Assembly (NCBI RefSeq): GCF_024464185.1
Contig: NZ_JANHAU010000002.1
Coordinates: 434,001 to 498,000, forward strand
DNA length: 64,000 nucleotides
Reading direction: 5' to 3'
Source: Haloarchaeobius salinus
GTDB taxonomy: Archaea; Halobacteriota; Halobacteria; Halobacteriales; Natrialbaceae
In this document: positions 42,871-51,634 of the stretch, piece by piece
Layout: every line of letters begins with the position of its first letter
Position numbering within the stretch: position 1 is the stretch's first letter
Translations under genes and position numbers: made by a program
Notes under the pieces: model-generated
Seen by the model: the letters and a program-made list of their open reading frames with translations, nothing else
Database searches by the model: none
What the model was told of the DNA's origin: nothing

Positions 42871-44085
42871 ATGGACCGGCGCACGCCACCGCGGCTGGTG
42901 CTGCTGGCGGCGGTCGTCGTCGGCTGCATCATGCTCGGCTCGCTCCGGCTGAAGCGCCCGGGCGACCTCGGGCTCGACCTCGCGGTGTACCGGGTCGCGG
43001 CCGACGCGTGGCTCTCGGGCGGGCCGCTGTACGATGTCTCGCCGGCCCGTGCGCCCGAGTTCACGTTCCTCTACCCGCCGGTCGCGGTGCTCGCGTTCGT
43101 CCCGTTCGCGGTGGTACCAGAGGCCGTCGCCCTCGTCGCCTTCTCGGCGCTGAACGTCGCGACGGGGCTGGCGCTGGCGTGGGTACTCGTCCGCTATCTC
43201 CGGGGCCGGGGTGTCGACCTCGCACGAGCCGACGTGGCGCTGCTCGCGGCGGCGTGTACGGTGTCGGGCTACCGGGGCGCGTCGCTGTTCTTCTCGCAGG
43301 TGAACGTGTTCCTCGCGCTGGCGCTGGCTGTCGGGTTCGTCGCACTGGAACGCGAGCGGGAGGCGCTGGCCGGCGCGGCACTGGCGCTCCCGGCGTTCCT
43401 GAAGCTCTTCCCCGCCGTCGTCGGTGCGTGGCTGCTCCGCCGGAGAGCGTGGCGCGGTGTCGGTGCGGCGGTCGCCGTCGGCCTCGGCCTGCACCTGCTC
43501 GGGGCGCTGGTGTTCGGGCCGGACCTCGTCGCGGCGTACGTCGAGGTCGTCCTGTCGGAGCGGACCGGCGTCGGGGTGTTCGCGGGTGGGCTCGCGCCGA
43601 CCGAGACGTACCTGACGCTGCACCGTGCCGGCTCGCACCTCGTCGGCGGGGGGAGCCTGGCACGGTACGGCGTCGCCGCCGCGATACTGCTCCCGGCGCT
43701 GGCGGTCTGCTACCGGGACACCTCGATGCCGGACCGACGGCTCACGGCGTGGTTCGCGACGCTCGTCGCGATGCTGCTCGGCTTCCCGTCCTACCAGGTG
43801 TACGTCGGCCTCCTGCTGTTCCCGCTGTTCGCGCTGCTGTACCTGTTCCCCCCGGGCCGCGCTCGGCTGCTGTTCCTCGGTGGGGCGGCGCTGTCGACGA
43901 CGGTGTACGCCGGCGGGGAGTTCGTCGCGGCGGCGGCGGCCGTGCCGGTCGCCGGGGGACTGCTCGCGGGCGTGCTCCGGCCGGTGCTGACGCTCGCCGC
44001 GCCGGCGACGTACGGCCTGCTGTGCTGCCTCGCGGCATGCGTGGCGTTCCACCTCGGGGACGGGTCCACCGGCGGTGCGCCCTGA
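42871..44085 (+). CDS. GT87/DUF2029-like membrane glycosyltransferase
   Basis: A 404-residue integral membrane protein with about 10 spans. The early loop DLAVYRVAADAWLSGGPLYDVSP followed by FTFLYPPVAVLAFVPF is the signature of the DUF2029 (GT87) family, relatives of mycobacterial mannosyltransferases that use polyprenyl-phosphate sugars on the outer face; LPAFLKLFPAVVGAWLL is the second conserved region. It would add a sugar to a lipid or cell-surface glycan. One base separates it from the HNH-like gene. Confidence 0.87.
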   Translation: MDRRTPPRLVLLAAVVVGCIMLGSLRLKRPGDLGLDLAVYRVAADAWLSGGPLYDVSPARAPEFTFLYPPVAVLAFVPFAVVPEAVALVAFSALNVATGLALAWVLVRYLRGRGVDLARADVALLAAACTVSGYRGASLFFSQVNVFLALALAVGFVALEREREALAGAALALPAFLKLFPAVVGAWLLRRRAWRGVGAAVAVGLGLHLLGALVFGPDLVAAYVEVVLSERTGVGVFAGGLAPTETYLTLHRAGSHLVGGGSLARYGVAAAILLPALAVCYRDTSMPDRRLTAWFATLVAMLLGFPSYQVYVGLLLFPLFALLYLFPPGRARLLFLGGAALSTTVYAGGEFVAAAAAVPVAGGLLAGVLRPVLTLAAPATYGLLCCLAACVAFHLGDGSTGGAP

Positions 44086-44153
44086 ACGCGATTGCCGAAA
44101 ATGACGGAGCAGCGGCTACCGGGAGTCGGGTCGTGGAGGAGAGCGACAGCGGA

Positions 44154-44399
44154 CTAGTGCACCAGCGGTGGGTCCGCGGGGTCGTCTCCGGTGCGCGCCT
44201 CGGTGACGGTGTCGATGCCGGCGAGCAGGCGGTGGATGGCGACTTCGTGGTCTCGTTTGTTCCGGTTGCACGCGTTCGGGGCGACGCCGAGTTCGTCGTA
44301 GGCCGCGAACGCGTCCGATGGAACCGACTCCTCCGTCTCTAGATTCCGACGCACCACGCTCAACAGCTGGTGTACGTGGAGGAGCTCTTGTTTACGCAT
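44154..44399 (-). CDS. UPF0058 family protein
   Basis: An 81-residue small helical protein of the archaeal UPF0058 family, opening MRKQELLHVHQLLSVVRRNL. Function is unknown; the H-x-H cluster at the start hints at metal binding. A TATA-like TTTTAC on the minus strand at about 44428-44434 is about 30 bases upstream of the start. Confidence 0.85.
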   Translation of the reverse strand: MRKQELLHVHQLLSVVRRNLETEESVPSDAFAAYDELGVAPNACNRNKRDHEVAIHRLLAGIDTVTEARTGDDPADPPLVH

Positions 44400-44503
44400 C
44401 GCGAGACGTTGTAGCCCTCCGACCCGTGTAAAAGTGTGGCATCGTTCGGTGCCTGAATCCCTGGATTGTAAGGGGGTTACTCGTCGTTTTCGCCGCGCGC
44501 CGC

Positions 44504-44698
44504 TCAGATGATGTCGCCGATGCGCCGGGGTTCGCCCTTCAGGTCGGGGTTCTCCTCGACCATCTGCAGCACCTCGTGGTCGGTGACGTCGCGGTAGTCC
44601 TTCTCTATGGCCTCCTCGATGAGCGCGCGCTCGAGTCGGAACTCGGTGCCTTCGTACACCACGTCGCAGCCGTCGTCGTCGAACGAGAGGGTCGTCAT
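44504..44698 (-). CDS. Small acidic protein (DUF5800-like)
   Basis: A 64-residue strongly acidic protein, MTTLSFDDDGCDVVYEG to GEPRRIGDII. It resembles a small haloarchaeal family that I recall as DUF5800, of unknown function; that name is from memory. ATG 44698 is backed by minus-strand GTTTTTAAC centred 28 bases upstream (about 44721-44730), so it is a leaderless gene. It is divergent from the bactofilin-like gene, 103 bases away. Confidence 0.78.
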   Translation of the reverse strand: MTTLSFDDDGCDVVYEGTEFRLERALIEEAIEKDYRDVTDHEVLQMVEENPDLKGEPRRIGDII

Positions 44699-44771
44699 AC
44701 CGGGGCAGATGTGACGCGCAGTTAAAAACCCACAGAAGCGCGTCTGACGGGCGTCAGACGCGGACACGGGG

Positions 44772-44777
44772 TTTAAG
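44772..44777 (+). promoter_or_regulatory. TATA-like element of the bactofilin-like gene
   Basis: TTTAAG is centred about 27 bases before GTG 44802 and supports that start over TTG 44793. Confidence 0.5.
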
Positions 44778-44801
44778 AGGCCGTAGAGCCGATTGCGCTG
44801 T

Positions 44802-45656
44802 GTGTCGCTGAGTACGGACCCACTCGACGAACTCTCCATTCCCGACGGGACGACGGTGGAGGAGCACGACCTCGTGACCGACGGCGACGTGCTCATGGGC
44901 GGGCGGTCGACCGTCGAGTTCGGTATCCGGGGACGGAACGTCCTCGCGGGCGAGGGGGTCCGCATCGGCGGTGGCGTCGAAGCAGAGGCGGACTGCCGCC
45001 TCGACATGTGGTCCGACGTGGCCGGGAACGTCCTCGTCGGCCGCGACGCGTTCATCGGCGAGCGGACCCACATCGGCGGCCAGCTCATGGTCTCGGGCGA
45101 CCTCGACGTCGGCGACGACGTGGACATCGAGGACGGCTTCGAGGCCAACGGCTGGATCGTCATCCGGAACCCGATGCCGACCATCGTCTTCCTGTTCGTC
45201 TACCTCAAGCAGCTGATGCTGCTCGGGGAGGAGGAGGCCGCGGAGAACCTGGTGAACGAACTGTCCGACGAGGAGGACCCCGACGAGCCGCCGCTCATCG
45301 TCCCGCGCGGTGCGACGGTGAGCGACGACGCCTGGCGGGTCTCGACGCCGGCGTCCATCGGCGACGAGTGCCGGCTCCACGGCAACATCCGCGCCGAGTC
45401 CATCGAGGTCGGCGAGGACTGCAACATCTTCGGCAGCCTGCGCGCCAAGCACGACATCTACATCGGCGAGGGCACCCGCGTCCACGGCGACGTGACCACC
45501 CGCAAGGGCGAGGTCCGTATCGCCCCCGGCGCGCTCGTCCTCGGCGACGTCTCCTGTTCGGACCTCGAACTCTCGAAGGGTGCCGAGGTCGACGGGACGA
45601 TGCGCGCCCGCGGCAACATCACGATGCAGGGCATCGCGCGGCGCGACGTGGAGTAG
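44802..45656 (+). CDS. Polymer-forming (bactofilin-like) protein
   Basis: A 284-residue protein made of two right-handed beta-helix parts. Six-residue-type turns are visible at 30-115 (VLMGGRSTVEFGIRGRNVLAGEGVRIGG, then DLDVGDDVDIEDGFEANG) and at 180-280 (SIEVGEDCNIFGSLRAKHDIYIGEGTRVHGDV). Between them is an unusual segment with a hydrophobic helix (TIVFLFVYLKQLMLL) and an acidic helix, residues about 126-160. Bactofilins polymerise into cytoskeletal filaments; this archaeal protein may do so at the membrane through the insert. GTG start. Confidence 0.85.
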   Translation: MSLSTDPLDELSIPDGTTVEEHDLVTDGDVLMGGRSTVEFGIRGRNVLAGEGVRIGGGVEAEADCRLDMWSDVAGNVLVGRDAFIGERTHIGGQLMVSGDLDVGDDVDIEDGFEANGWIVIRNPMPTIVFLFVYLKQLMLLGEEEAAENLVNELSDEEDPDEPPLIVPRGATVSDDAWRVSTPASIGDECRLHGNIRAESIEVGEDCNIFGSLRAKHDIYIGEGTRVHGDVTTRKGEVRIAPGALVLGDVSCSDLELSKGAEVDGTMRARGNITMQGIARRDVE

Positions 45657-45710
45657 CGCGGTCGCTGTTCTTCCGGAACTACTGCGGGCTAGGGACCCAG
45701 AAAGCGAGGC

Positions 45711-46241
45711 TTACCCGTCGAGCGTCGTCTCCAGCAGCACCCTTTGCTCGACGAACTCGCCGTTCCAGACGACGGTGACGGTCTGGCCGGCTTCCGCCTC
45801 GAAGTACACCTTGTTCCCGACCGAGATGGGGTAGTCGACGGCGGCGGCCTCGCCCTGGCCCAGCTGGTCCTCGTCGGCGGCCCAGTAGGCGAACGTGTCA
45901 CGCTCGTCGAGGCTGCTCGTGCCCGCGAAGCTGCTGGTCGAGGTGGCGTCGGGGACGACGGGGACGCGCTCGCCGTCGACGCGGACCTCGACGGAGGCGG
46001 TCGCGCCGGAGGTTATCTCGTCGCCGTCCATGTGGACGACCTTCCGCCAGGTCGCCTCGACGGTCTCGACGGCCATGCGCAGTTCGGGGGCGGCGCGCGG
46101 GTCGGTGCGTGTCGTCGCCGTCTCGGTCGGGTCGGTCGGCTGGCCGCCGGGACTGCCCGTGCCCAGCGTCGAGACACAGCCGGCGAGGCCGAGCGTCGAC
46201 AGCGTCGCCGTGGTGGCGGCGAGGAGGTCGCGTCGTTTCAT
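45711..46241 (-). CDS. Tat-exported lipoprotein, unknown domain
   Basis: A 176-residue predicted secreted lipoprotein. The signal MKRRDLLAATTATLSTLGLAGC has a twin Arg and a lipobox ending at Cys22, so it should be lipid-anchored outside the cell. A Thr/Pro/Ser linker (to about residue 48) leads to a beta-rich domain like those following haloarchaeal pilin or archaellin signal regions (EVRVDGERVPVVPDA, GNKVYFEAEAGQTVTVVWNG). No enzyme motif is seen. Ligand or partner unknown. Confidence 0.85.
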   Translation of the reverse strand: MKRRDLLAATTATLSTLGLAGCVSTLGTGSPGGQPTDPTETATTRTDPRAAPELRMAVETVEATWRKVVHMDGDEITSGATASVEVRVDGERVPVVPDATSTSSFAGTSSLDERDTFAYWAADEDQLGQGEAAAVDYPISVGNKVYFEAEAGQTVTVVWNGEFVEQRVLLETTLDG

Positions 46242-46430
46242 ACGTGTAACTCTTCATCGGAACGGGGTTTAGGACGTTTCGGGTTATCGCCGCTTCGTGT
46301 TGCGGTCTCTCGGTCCGTGTCATCGTGTGCCGTACTATCACGGGACTGATGTGAGCGGCGGTCGCCGACCGATACGAACCCGTGCCACCGACCGAAAGGC
46401 AGTTTCCCACGGCGCGAGTAGCCGACCGGT

Positions 46431-47612
46431 ATGCTCTCTATCGCGCTGGCGGGCAAGCCCAACGCGGGCAAGTCCACGTTCTACTCGGCGGCGACGCGGG
46501 CGGAGGTCGACGTGGCGAACTACCCCTTCACGACCATCGACGCGAATCGAGGGGTCACCCACGTCCGCACCGACTGTCCCTGTCTCGACCGCGACGAGCG
46601 CTGCGGCAACGACAACTGCCACGACGGCAAGCGCTACGTCCCCGTCGAGCTCCTCGACGTGGCAGGCCTCGTCCCCGGCGCACACGAGGGGAAGGGCCTC
46701 GGCAACCAGTTCCTCGACGAGCTGACGAACGCGGACGTCATCGTCAACGTCGTCGACGCCTCCGGCGCGACCGACGAGAAGGGCGAGCCGGTCGAGCCCG
46801 GCAGCCACGACCCGCTCGACGACGTGGACTTCATCGAGGCGGAGATGGACCTCTGGCTGGCGGGCATCGTCGACCGCAACTGGGAGTCCGTCGAGCGCAA
46901 GTCCCGCTCCCCGGATTTCGACATGGACGAGGCGCTCGCGGACATGCTCACCGGCTTCGGTGCGACCCAGGCCGACGTGCAGGCGGTGCTGCGGGGGCTG
47001 GACTACTCGCCGGACCCGATGGCCTGGGACGACGCGGACCGCGAGGCCCTCGCCCGCGACGTGCGCCAGCGCACGAAGCCGATCGTCGTCGTCGCCAACA
47101 AGGCCGACGTGGCCCCGCCGGAGAACGTCGAGCGCCTGCTCGCCCTCGACAAGCCCGTCATCCCCGCGACGGCCCAGGGCGAGCTCGCGCTCCGGAAGGG
47201 AGCCGAAGCCGGTGCCGTCGACTACGACCCCGGCGACGAGTCCTTCGACGTCGTCGGCGAGGTGTCCGACGCCCAGCGCGACCTCCTCGAGGGCCTGCGC
47301 GACACGATGGCGGAGTACGGCGGCACCGGCGTGCAGGCCGCGCTGGACTACGCCGTCTACGACCTGCTCGACCACCTGACCGCGTACCCGGTACAGGACG
47401 CCTCGAAGTGGACGGACGCGAAGGGGAACGTGCTGCCCGACGCCTTCCTGCTGCCGCGGGGGTCGACGCCCGTGGACCTGGCCTACGCGGTCCACTCTGA
47501 CATCGGCGATGCCTACCTGCACGCCGTCGATGCGCGGTCCTCGCGCGAGATCTCGGATTCGTACGAACTGGCGGAGGGCGACGTCGTGAAGATCGTCTCG
47601 ACGGCGAAGTGA
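46431..47612 (+). CDS. OLA1/YchF-type GTP-binding protein
   Basis: A 393-residue Obg-related P-loop NTPase of the archaeal YchF/OLA1 branch. G1 is LAGKPNAGKSTFYSA at residue 5, G3 is LLDVAGLVPGAHEGKGLGN, and G4 is VVANKADV near 222. A helical insert (about 105-185) and a C-terminal TGS domain (FLLPRGSTPVDLAYAVHSDIG) follow. An internal CPCLDRDERCGNDNC segment gives a metal-binding-like Cys cluster near 50-65. The group binds ribosomes or translation factors; some members prefer ATP. Confidence 0.94.
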   Translation: MLSIALAGKPNAGKSTFYSAATRAEVDVANYPFTTIDANRGVTHVRTDCPCLDRDERCGNDNCHDGKRYVPVELLDVAGLVPGAHEGKGLGNQFLDELTNADVIVNVVDASGATDEKGEPVEPGSHDPLDDVDFIEAEMDLWLAGIVDRNWESVERKSRSPDFDMDEALADMLTGFGATQADVQAVLRGLDYSPDPMAWDDADREALARDVRQRTKPIVVVANKADVAPPENVERLLALDKPVIPATAQGELALRKGAEAGAVDYDPGDESFDVVGEVSDAQRDLLEGLRDTMAEYGGTGVQAALDYAVYDLLDHLTAYPVQDASKWTDAKGNVLPDAFLLPRGSTPVDLAYAVHSDIGDAYLHAVDARSSREISDSYELAEGDVVKIVSTAK

Positions 47613-47765
47613 GCCGGATCCGGGTTCGCACTCCACGTACCCTTTCGCGGCGACGAACCTGCAATCCGACGGTACCCTCGGCCTGGCGTCCTCGGTCGCC
47701 GCCTGCACGGAACCGGTTCACATACCACCCGATCGCTTTTCTCCACCTCCCACGACGCACGCCAC

Positions 47766-48152
47766 ATGGTCGACTGGCTCCCCATCGACGAGCCCCAGCC
47801 GAGCCAGTGCTACCTGAGCAGGGCGAAGCTGGACGGCGTCGTCTCGTGGTTCGACCCCGACGAGCCGGCGTACGAGCCGCTGCCGGTCATCGAACTCGAC
47901 GCCGAGTGGGTCCTCGTCGACGGGCACACCCGGGCGTTCGTCGCGAGCCTCGCGGGGGCCGACGAACTGCGCGTCGTCCACGACACCGACGACCACCCGC
48001 GCGAGCTGTACGGGCGCTGCGTAGCGTGGTGCCGGGAGGCGGGCATCACCGAGGTGGCGGAGCTCCACGGACGGCTCGTGAGCGAGGCGGCGTACGAGCG
48101 GCTGTGGGTCGACCGGTGTACGCGGGCGGCCCGGGCGCTGGAGGGCGGGTAG
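47766..48152 (+). CDS. ParB-like nuclease-fold protein
   Basis: A 128-residue protein. Residues 40-75 (PLPVIELDAEWVLVDGHTRAFVASLAGADELRV) look like the ParB/sulfiredoxin core, with the D-G-H-T-R motif of that fold; a helical tail follows. ParB/Srx relatives bind nucleotides such as CTP or act as nucleases; here there is no DNA-binding HTH and no parA nearby, so plasmid partition is unlikely. TATA-like GCTTTTC is about 28 bases upstream. Confidence 0.8.
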   Translation: MVDWLPIDEPQPSQCYLSRAKLDGVVSWFDPDEPAYEPLPVIELDAEWVLVDGHTRAFVASLAGADELRVVHDTDDHPRELYGRCVAWCREAGITEVAELHGRLVSEAAYERLWVDRCTRAARALEGG

Positions 48153-48199
48153 CGCCCCGACCGGCACGTCTTTGAGCCCCCGTCGGGTACGTAGGTCGA

Positions 48200-48856
48200 A
48201 TGTCTGACCGTCGGAACCCCGCGGAGCTCAAACGCGAGACGGAGGTGGACGCAGTCGCGTCGCTGTTCCTCTGGGTGAAGGGGAGCGCGGTCGGCGGGCT
48301 CGCCTTCCTCGTCGGCCTCGGTCTGATCCACTTCCTCGTCCGGACGCGCTTCGTCGGCGAGGCCGCGGTCGCGGCGTCGTCGGTCGGTCGCTGGCGGGTC
48401 TCGGCGTGGATCTACTACAACGCCCACCTCGTCCCGACGGAGGGTATCACCTTCGAGCGGGCGGCCGTCGTCGCCGAGTCCGGGAACTCGCTCGCACGGC
48501 TCGCAGCGGCCGACTCGTCGCTGTTCGTGGCGTTCCTGCTCCCGCCCGCGCTGCTCGTGGTCACGGGCTACGCGGTGGCCAAGCGCCGGCCGAGGAACGT
48601 CCACTGGCTCCGGGCCGGGCTGGCGACGTTCGTCGGCTACTTCTTCGTCGCCGTGGTGTTCATGCTGGTCGCCTCCATCCAGCCCGAGGGGGCGGTCCAG
48701 GGCGTCCCGACGGACTCGGAGTTCCGGCCGAACCCGTGGTACGCCATCGGGCTGGCGGCCGTCGCCTACCCGGCGGTGTTCGCGCTCGTCGGCGCGATGC
48801 TGGGTCGGCGGACGGCCTGGAACCGACCGAGCAGGCAGGGGAAGCGACGGCCGTGA
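48200..48856 (+). CDS. Four-span membrane protein, unknown
   Basis: A 218-residue protein with a charged N-terminus and about four membrane spans (near 25-45, 110-130, 145-165, 180-200) separated by an extracytoplasmic loop of about 60 residues. I do not recognise the family; similar haloarchaeal membrane proteins are annotated as transporters without evidence. CTTTGAG 28 bases upstream fits a promoter. It ends one base before the convergent prenyltransferase gene. Confidence 0.78.
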   Translation: MSDRRNPAELKRETEVDAVASLFLWVKGSAVGGLAFLVGLGLIHFLVRTRFVGEAAVAASSVGRWRVSAWIYYNAHLVPTEGITFERAAVVAESGNSLARLAAADSSLFVAFLLPPALLVVTGYAVAKRRPRNVHWLRAGLATFVGYFFVAVVFMLVASIQPEGAVQGVPTDSEFRPNPWYAIGLAAVAYPAVFALVGAMLGRRTAWNRPSRQGKRRP

Positions 48857-48857
48857 G

Positions 48858-49709
48858 TCAGGCCAGGGGCTCGTAGTACACCGCGACGAGCAACACAGCG
48901 AGGAACAGGTAGCAGCCCCGCACGAGCAGCATCGTCGCCAGCTCGTCGGTCCCGCGGTGGGCGAACGCGGCGACCGGGACGAACACGAGGACCGCGGCCG
49001 CGGCCGACGGCGGGAACACGCTGACGGCGGCGAACGCGAGCACGACGAGGAGCCCGACGGCCATCAGCCCGAAGGCGACGGTGCGGGCGCGCTCGCGCCC
49101 GACGACGACGGCGACGGTGCGCTTGCGGATGGAGCGGTCGTACTCGTAGTCCTTCGCGTCGTCGATGACCTTCACGCCCGAGAGCAGGACGAGGAAGACG
49201 AGGGCGAAGGCGACGGGAACGGCCGCGAGGCTCGCGGTCTGGACGTAGTAGCCGCCGACGATGGCGACCGCGATGCCGAGCGGGTAGCCCGTCGTGGTGG
49301 TCACGGGGTTCGTGTCGAGCTGGGGGGCGTGGTGGTAGGCGATGAGCCAGCAGGGCAGCGTCACGAGCGCCGCGACCGGGTCGACGAGCAGCCAGAGCGC
49401 GCCGAGGCAGAGGAAGAAGCCGGTCGTGGAGAGCGCGAGGGCGAGGCGACAGCCCCGCTCGGTCAGGGGGTGGTCGTCGTCCTCGTCGCGGACGTAGAAG
49501 TCGACGTAGCCGTCTTTCACGTGGGCGGTGTAGACCGCGAGGAAGACGGCGACCATGTGGAGCGCGCCGAGGGCCACGTCGAACTCCCCGGCGAGGACGC
49601 TCCCGAACCACGAGGCGGCGAGCGGTGGGAGCATGAACACGGGATGGACCTGCGAGGAGAGCGCGCGGGCGTCGGCGACGACTCCGGAGCCGTGCCGGGA
49701 GAACGTCAT
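48858..49709 (-). CDS. UbiA family prenyltransferase
   Basis: A 283-residue membrane prenyltransferase with about eight spans. The two Asp-rich motifs that bind prenyl diphosphate through Mg2+ are seen as HVKDGYVDFYVRDEDDD (around 65-80) and DDAKDYEYDRSIRKRT (around 180-195). Members attach isoprenoid chains to quinone rings, haem or, in archaea, geranylgeranylglyceryl phosphate; the acceptor here is not clear. A TATA-like GTTATTG is 27 bases upstream on the minus strand. Confidence 0.9.
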   Translation of the reverse strand: MTFSRHGSGVVADARALSSQVHPVFMLPPLAASWFGSVLAGEFDVALGALHMVAVFLAVYTAHVKDGYVDFYVRDEDDDHPLTERGCRLALALSTTGFFLCLGALWLLVDPVAALVTLPCWLIAYHHAPQLDTNPVTTTTGYPLGIAVAIVGGYYVQTASLAAVPVAFALVFLVLLSGVKVIDDAKDYEYDRSIRKRTVAVVVGRERARTVAFGLMAVGLLVVLAFAAVSVFPPSAAAAVLVFVPVAAFAHRGTDELATMLLVRGCYLFLAVLLVAVYYEPLA

Positions 49710-49814
49710 GTGCTATCGTTCGTCACGGACGCCAATAACTGCGGGGGTCGGCGACTGGACTGCCGGAGTGCACACGTGAGAACGGGAGTCGGGACGGCAG
49801 GACGGACCGACGCT

Positions 49815-51521
49815 TCAGACCGTCTCGTCGACGAACGACTCGAGCAGCTTGCGTTCGGCGGCGCGGAGGTGCTCGTGGAGCGTCGGCGCGGCGATGTCCA
49901 TCGCGTCTGCGACCTCCTCGGCGGTGGAGTCGCGGGGCCACTCGTAGTAGCCCGCCGAGTACGCCGTCTCGAGGGCGGCGCGCTGGCGGTCGGTCAGCCG
50001 GTCGCCGAGGTCCTGCCGGAACGACTCCGTCGACTGGACGGAGCGTTCGACCTCCCGCTTCGAGACGAGGTCGATGTCGTCGTACGTGGACTGGACGGCG
50101 CTGGCGATGGCCTTCAGGTCGGCGTCCGGTGCGGCCTCGACGACGACGCTCCCCTCGCCGTCGGTCACGTCGAACGAGCGGACGGTCGCGCCGACGCCCG
50201 AGAGCGTCTCGATGGCGGCATCGGTGACGGAGAGCTCGAGCAGCGACTCCTCGCCATCGGCGGCGAGACGCGCGTTCCCGATGCCCGACAGCTCGGCGGC
50301 GAGTTCGAGCGCCGTCTCGCCGTCGCCGCCGACGAGGTCGACGAAGCAGGTCAGTCCGGACTCGTCGTTCGAGGCGATGCCCCGCAGCGAGAGGTCGCCG
50401 CCGGTCTCCGCCGCGATGCGGACGAGCGGGTCGGCCCGGTCGCTGTGGCGGAACTCCAGTTCGGCGACGGTGTCAGCGAGCAGGAGGCGGCGCTGTTCGA
50501 CGGCCGTGATGCCGTTGCCGATGCGTGCGCCGAGCTGGGCGAACACGTCGAGCTCGTGGTCGCTGACCGTGTGGTCCGTCGTCGTCCCGACGACGAGCGC
50601 GCCGTAGGACTTCTCGCGGTACGACAGCGGCGTCACGAGCGCGACCCCGTCGTCGACCCCGGCCGCGTCAGCGTCGAGGTCGGTCAGCAGCTGGACCTCG
50701 CCGTCGTCGACCGCGGACTCGACGCCGTCTGCGAGCCCGCTGCCGGTGATGTCGGCCGCCTCGTCGACCGCCCCGGCGGTCTCGCGGAGCCGGACACCCC
50801 TGCTGTGGTCGGTGTACTCGGCGACCAGTGCGGCGCGGTACGGCTCGGTCCCGACGACGGCCTCGCAGACGGCGGTGTCGATGGCGTCCCGTGTGTCCGC
50901 GTCGACGAGCGCGCGGTCCACGCGCCGGATGACGCGGTTGACGTTCGTGAGGCGCTCTAGCTGCTGCTCGCGCCGGGCGATGGCCTCCTCGTTCGCCTCG
51001 TACGTCTCGTCGAGCTCGCTCTCGAGTTCGACGAGCTGGTCCTCGTCACGGAGTGCTTCCCGTTCCCGGCTCGAGAGCGCGGCCTCGGTCGCCTCCAGCG
51101 CGAAGTACTCGCGGACGGTCTCGGAGAAGTCGGAGCGGGCGAGCAGTTCGTCCGCGGTGTCGACCACGTCGTCGCGGTCGACCGGCTTCACGAGGTACTC
51201 GTCGAACGGCATGTCGACGATGTCGGTGTCGGGCGCGACGGCGGTCATCATCGCGACCGGGAACTCGTAGCCCTCCTCGCGGAGGACGTCGAGCGTCTCG
51301 TCGCCCGACTTGCGGGGCATCCGACGGTCGAGCAGGACGAGGTCGACCTGGTCGTCGACCGCCTCCAGTGCGTCCTCGCCGCTGTAGGCGGTCCGGACGC
51401 GGTAGTCGTCGTCCTCCAGCCAGTAGCGGCACGTGTCCGCGAGGTCCTCGTCGTCGTCCACCACGAGGACCGTGGGTCGGGAACTGCCGACCTCGGCGTC
51501 CCGCGACAGGTTCGTTGCCAT
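49815..51521 (-). CDS. Response regulator with GAF and HTH_10 domains
   Basis: A 568-residue regulator. Residues 15-120 form a receiver with acidic pocket VVDDDED, phospho-acceptor Asp65 in LVLLDRRMP and Lys112 in YLVKPVD. A HalX-like helical linker follows (FALEATEAALSSREREALRDEDQLVELESELDE, 140-185), then a GAF domain (about 195-330), a Bat-associated region and a C-terminal HTH_10 domain (LTDRQRAALETAYSAGYYEWPRDSTAEEVADAMDIAAPTLHEHL). It should receive phosphate from an unlinked histidine kinase, sense a small ligand and control transcription. No kinase lies in the window. It shares its end domain with the regulator at 1685. Confidence 0.92.
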   Translation of the reverse strand: MATNLSRDAEVGSSRPTVLVVDDDEDLADTCRYWLEDDDYRVRTAYSGEDALEAVDDQVDLVLLDRRMPRKSGDETLDVLREEGYEFPVAMMTAVAPDTDIVDMPFDEYLVKPVDRDDVVDTADELLARSDFSETVREYFALEATEAALSSREREALRDEDQLVELESELDETYEANEEAIARREQQLERLTNVNRVIRRVDRALVDADTRDAIDTAVCEAVVGTEPYRAALVAEYTDHSRGVRLRETAGAVDEAADITGSGLADGVESAVDDGEVQLLTDLDADAAGVDDGVALVTPLSYREKSYGALVVGTTTDHTVSDHELDVFAQLGARIGNGITAVEQRRLLLADTVAELEFRHSDRADPLVRIAAETGGDLSLRGIASNDESGLTCFVDLVGGDGETALELAAELSGIGNARLAADGEESLLELSVTDAAIETLSGVGATVRSFDVTDGEGSVVVEAAPDADLKAIASAVQSTYDDIDLVSKREVERSVQSTESFRQDLGDRLTDRQRAALETAYSAGYYEWPRDSTAEEVADAMDIAAPTLHEHLRAAERKLLESFVDETV

Positions 51522-51634
51522 TGGCGATGGGTACGGGGTCGACGAGCAAATGGAGTCGGACCTAAACAGTTTGGCTCCCCGGCCGTCGAGGAGAGAATCG
51601 GCCGATCACACCCGGTCCGTGGCGACGGTGGGCC

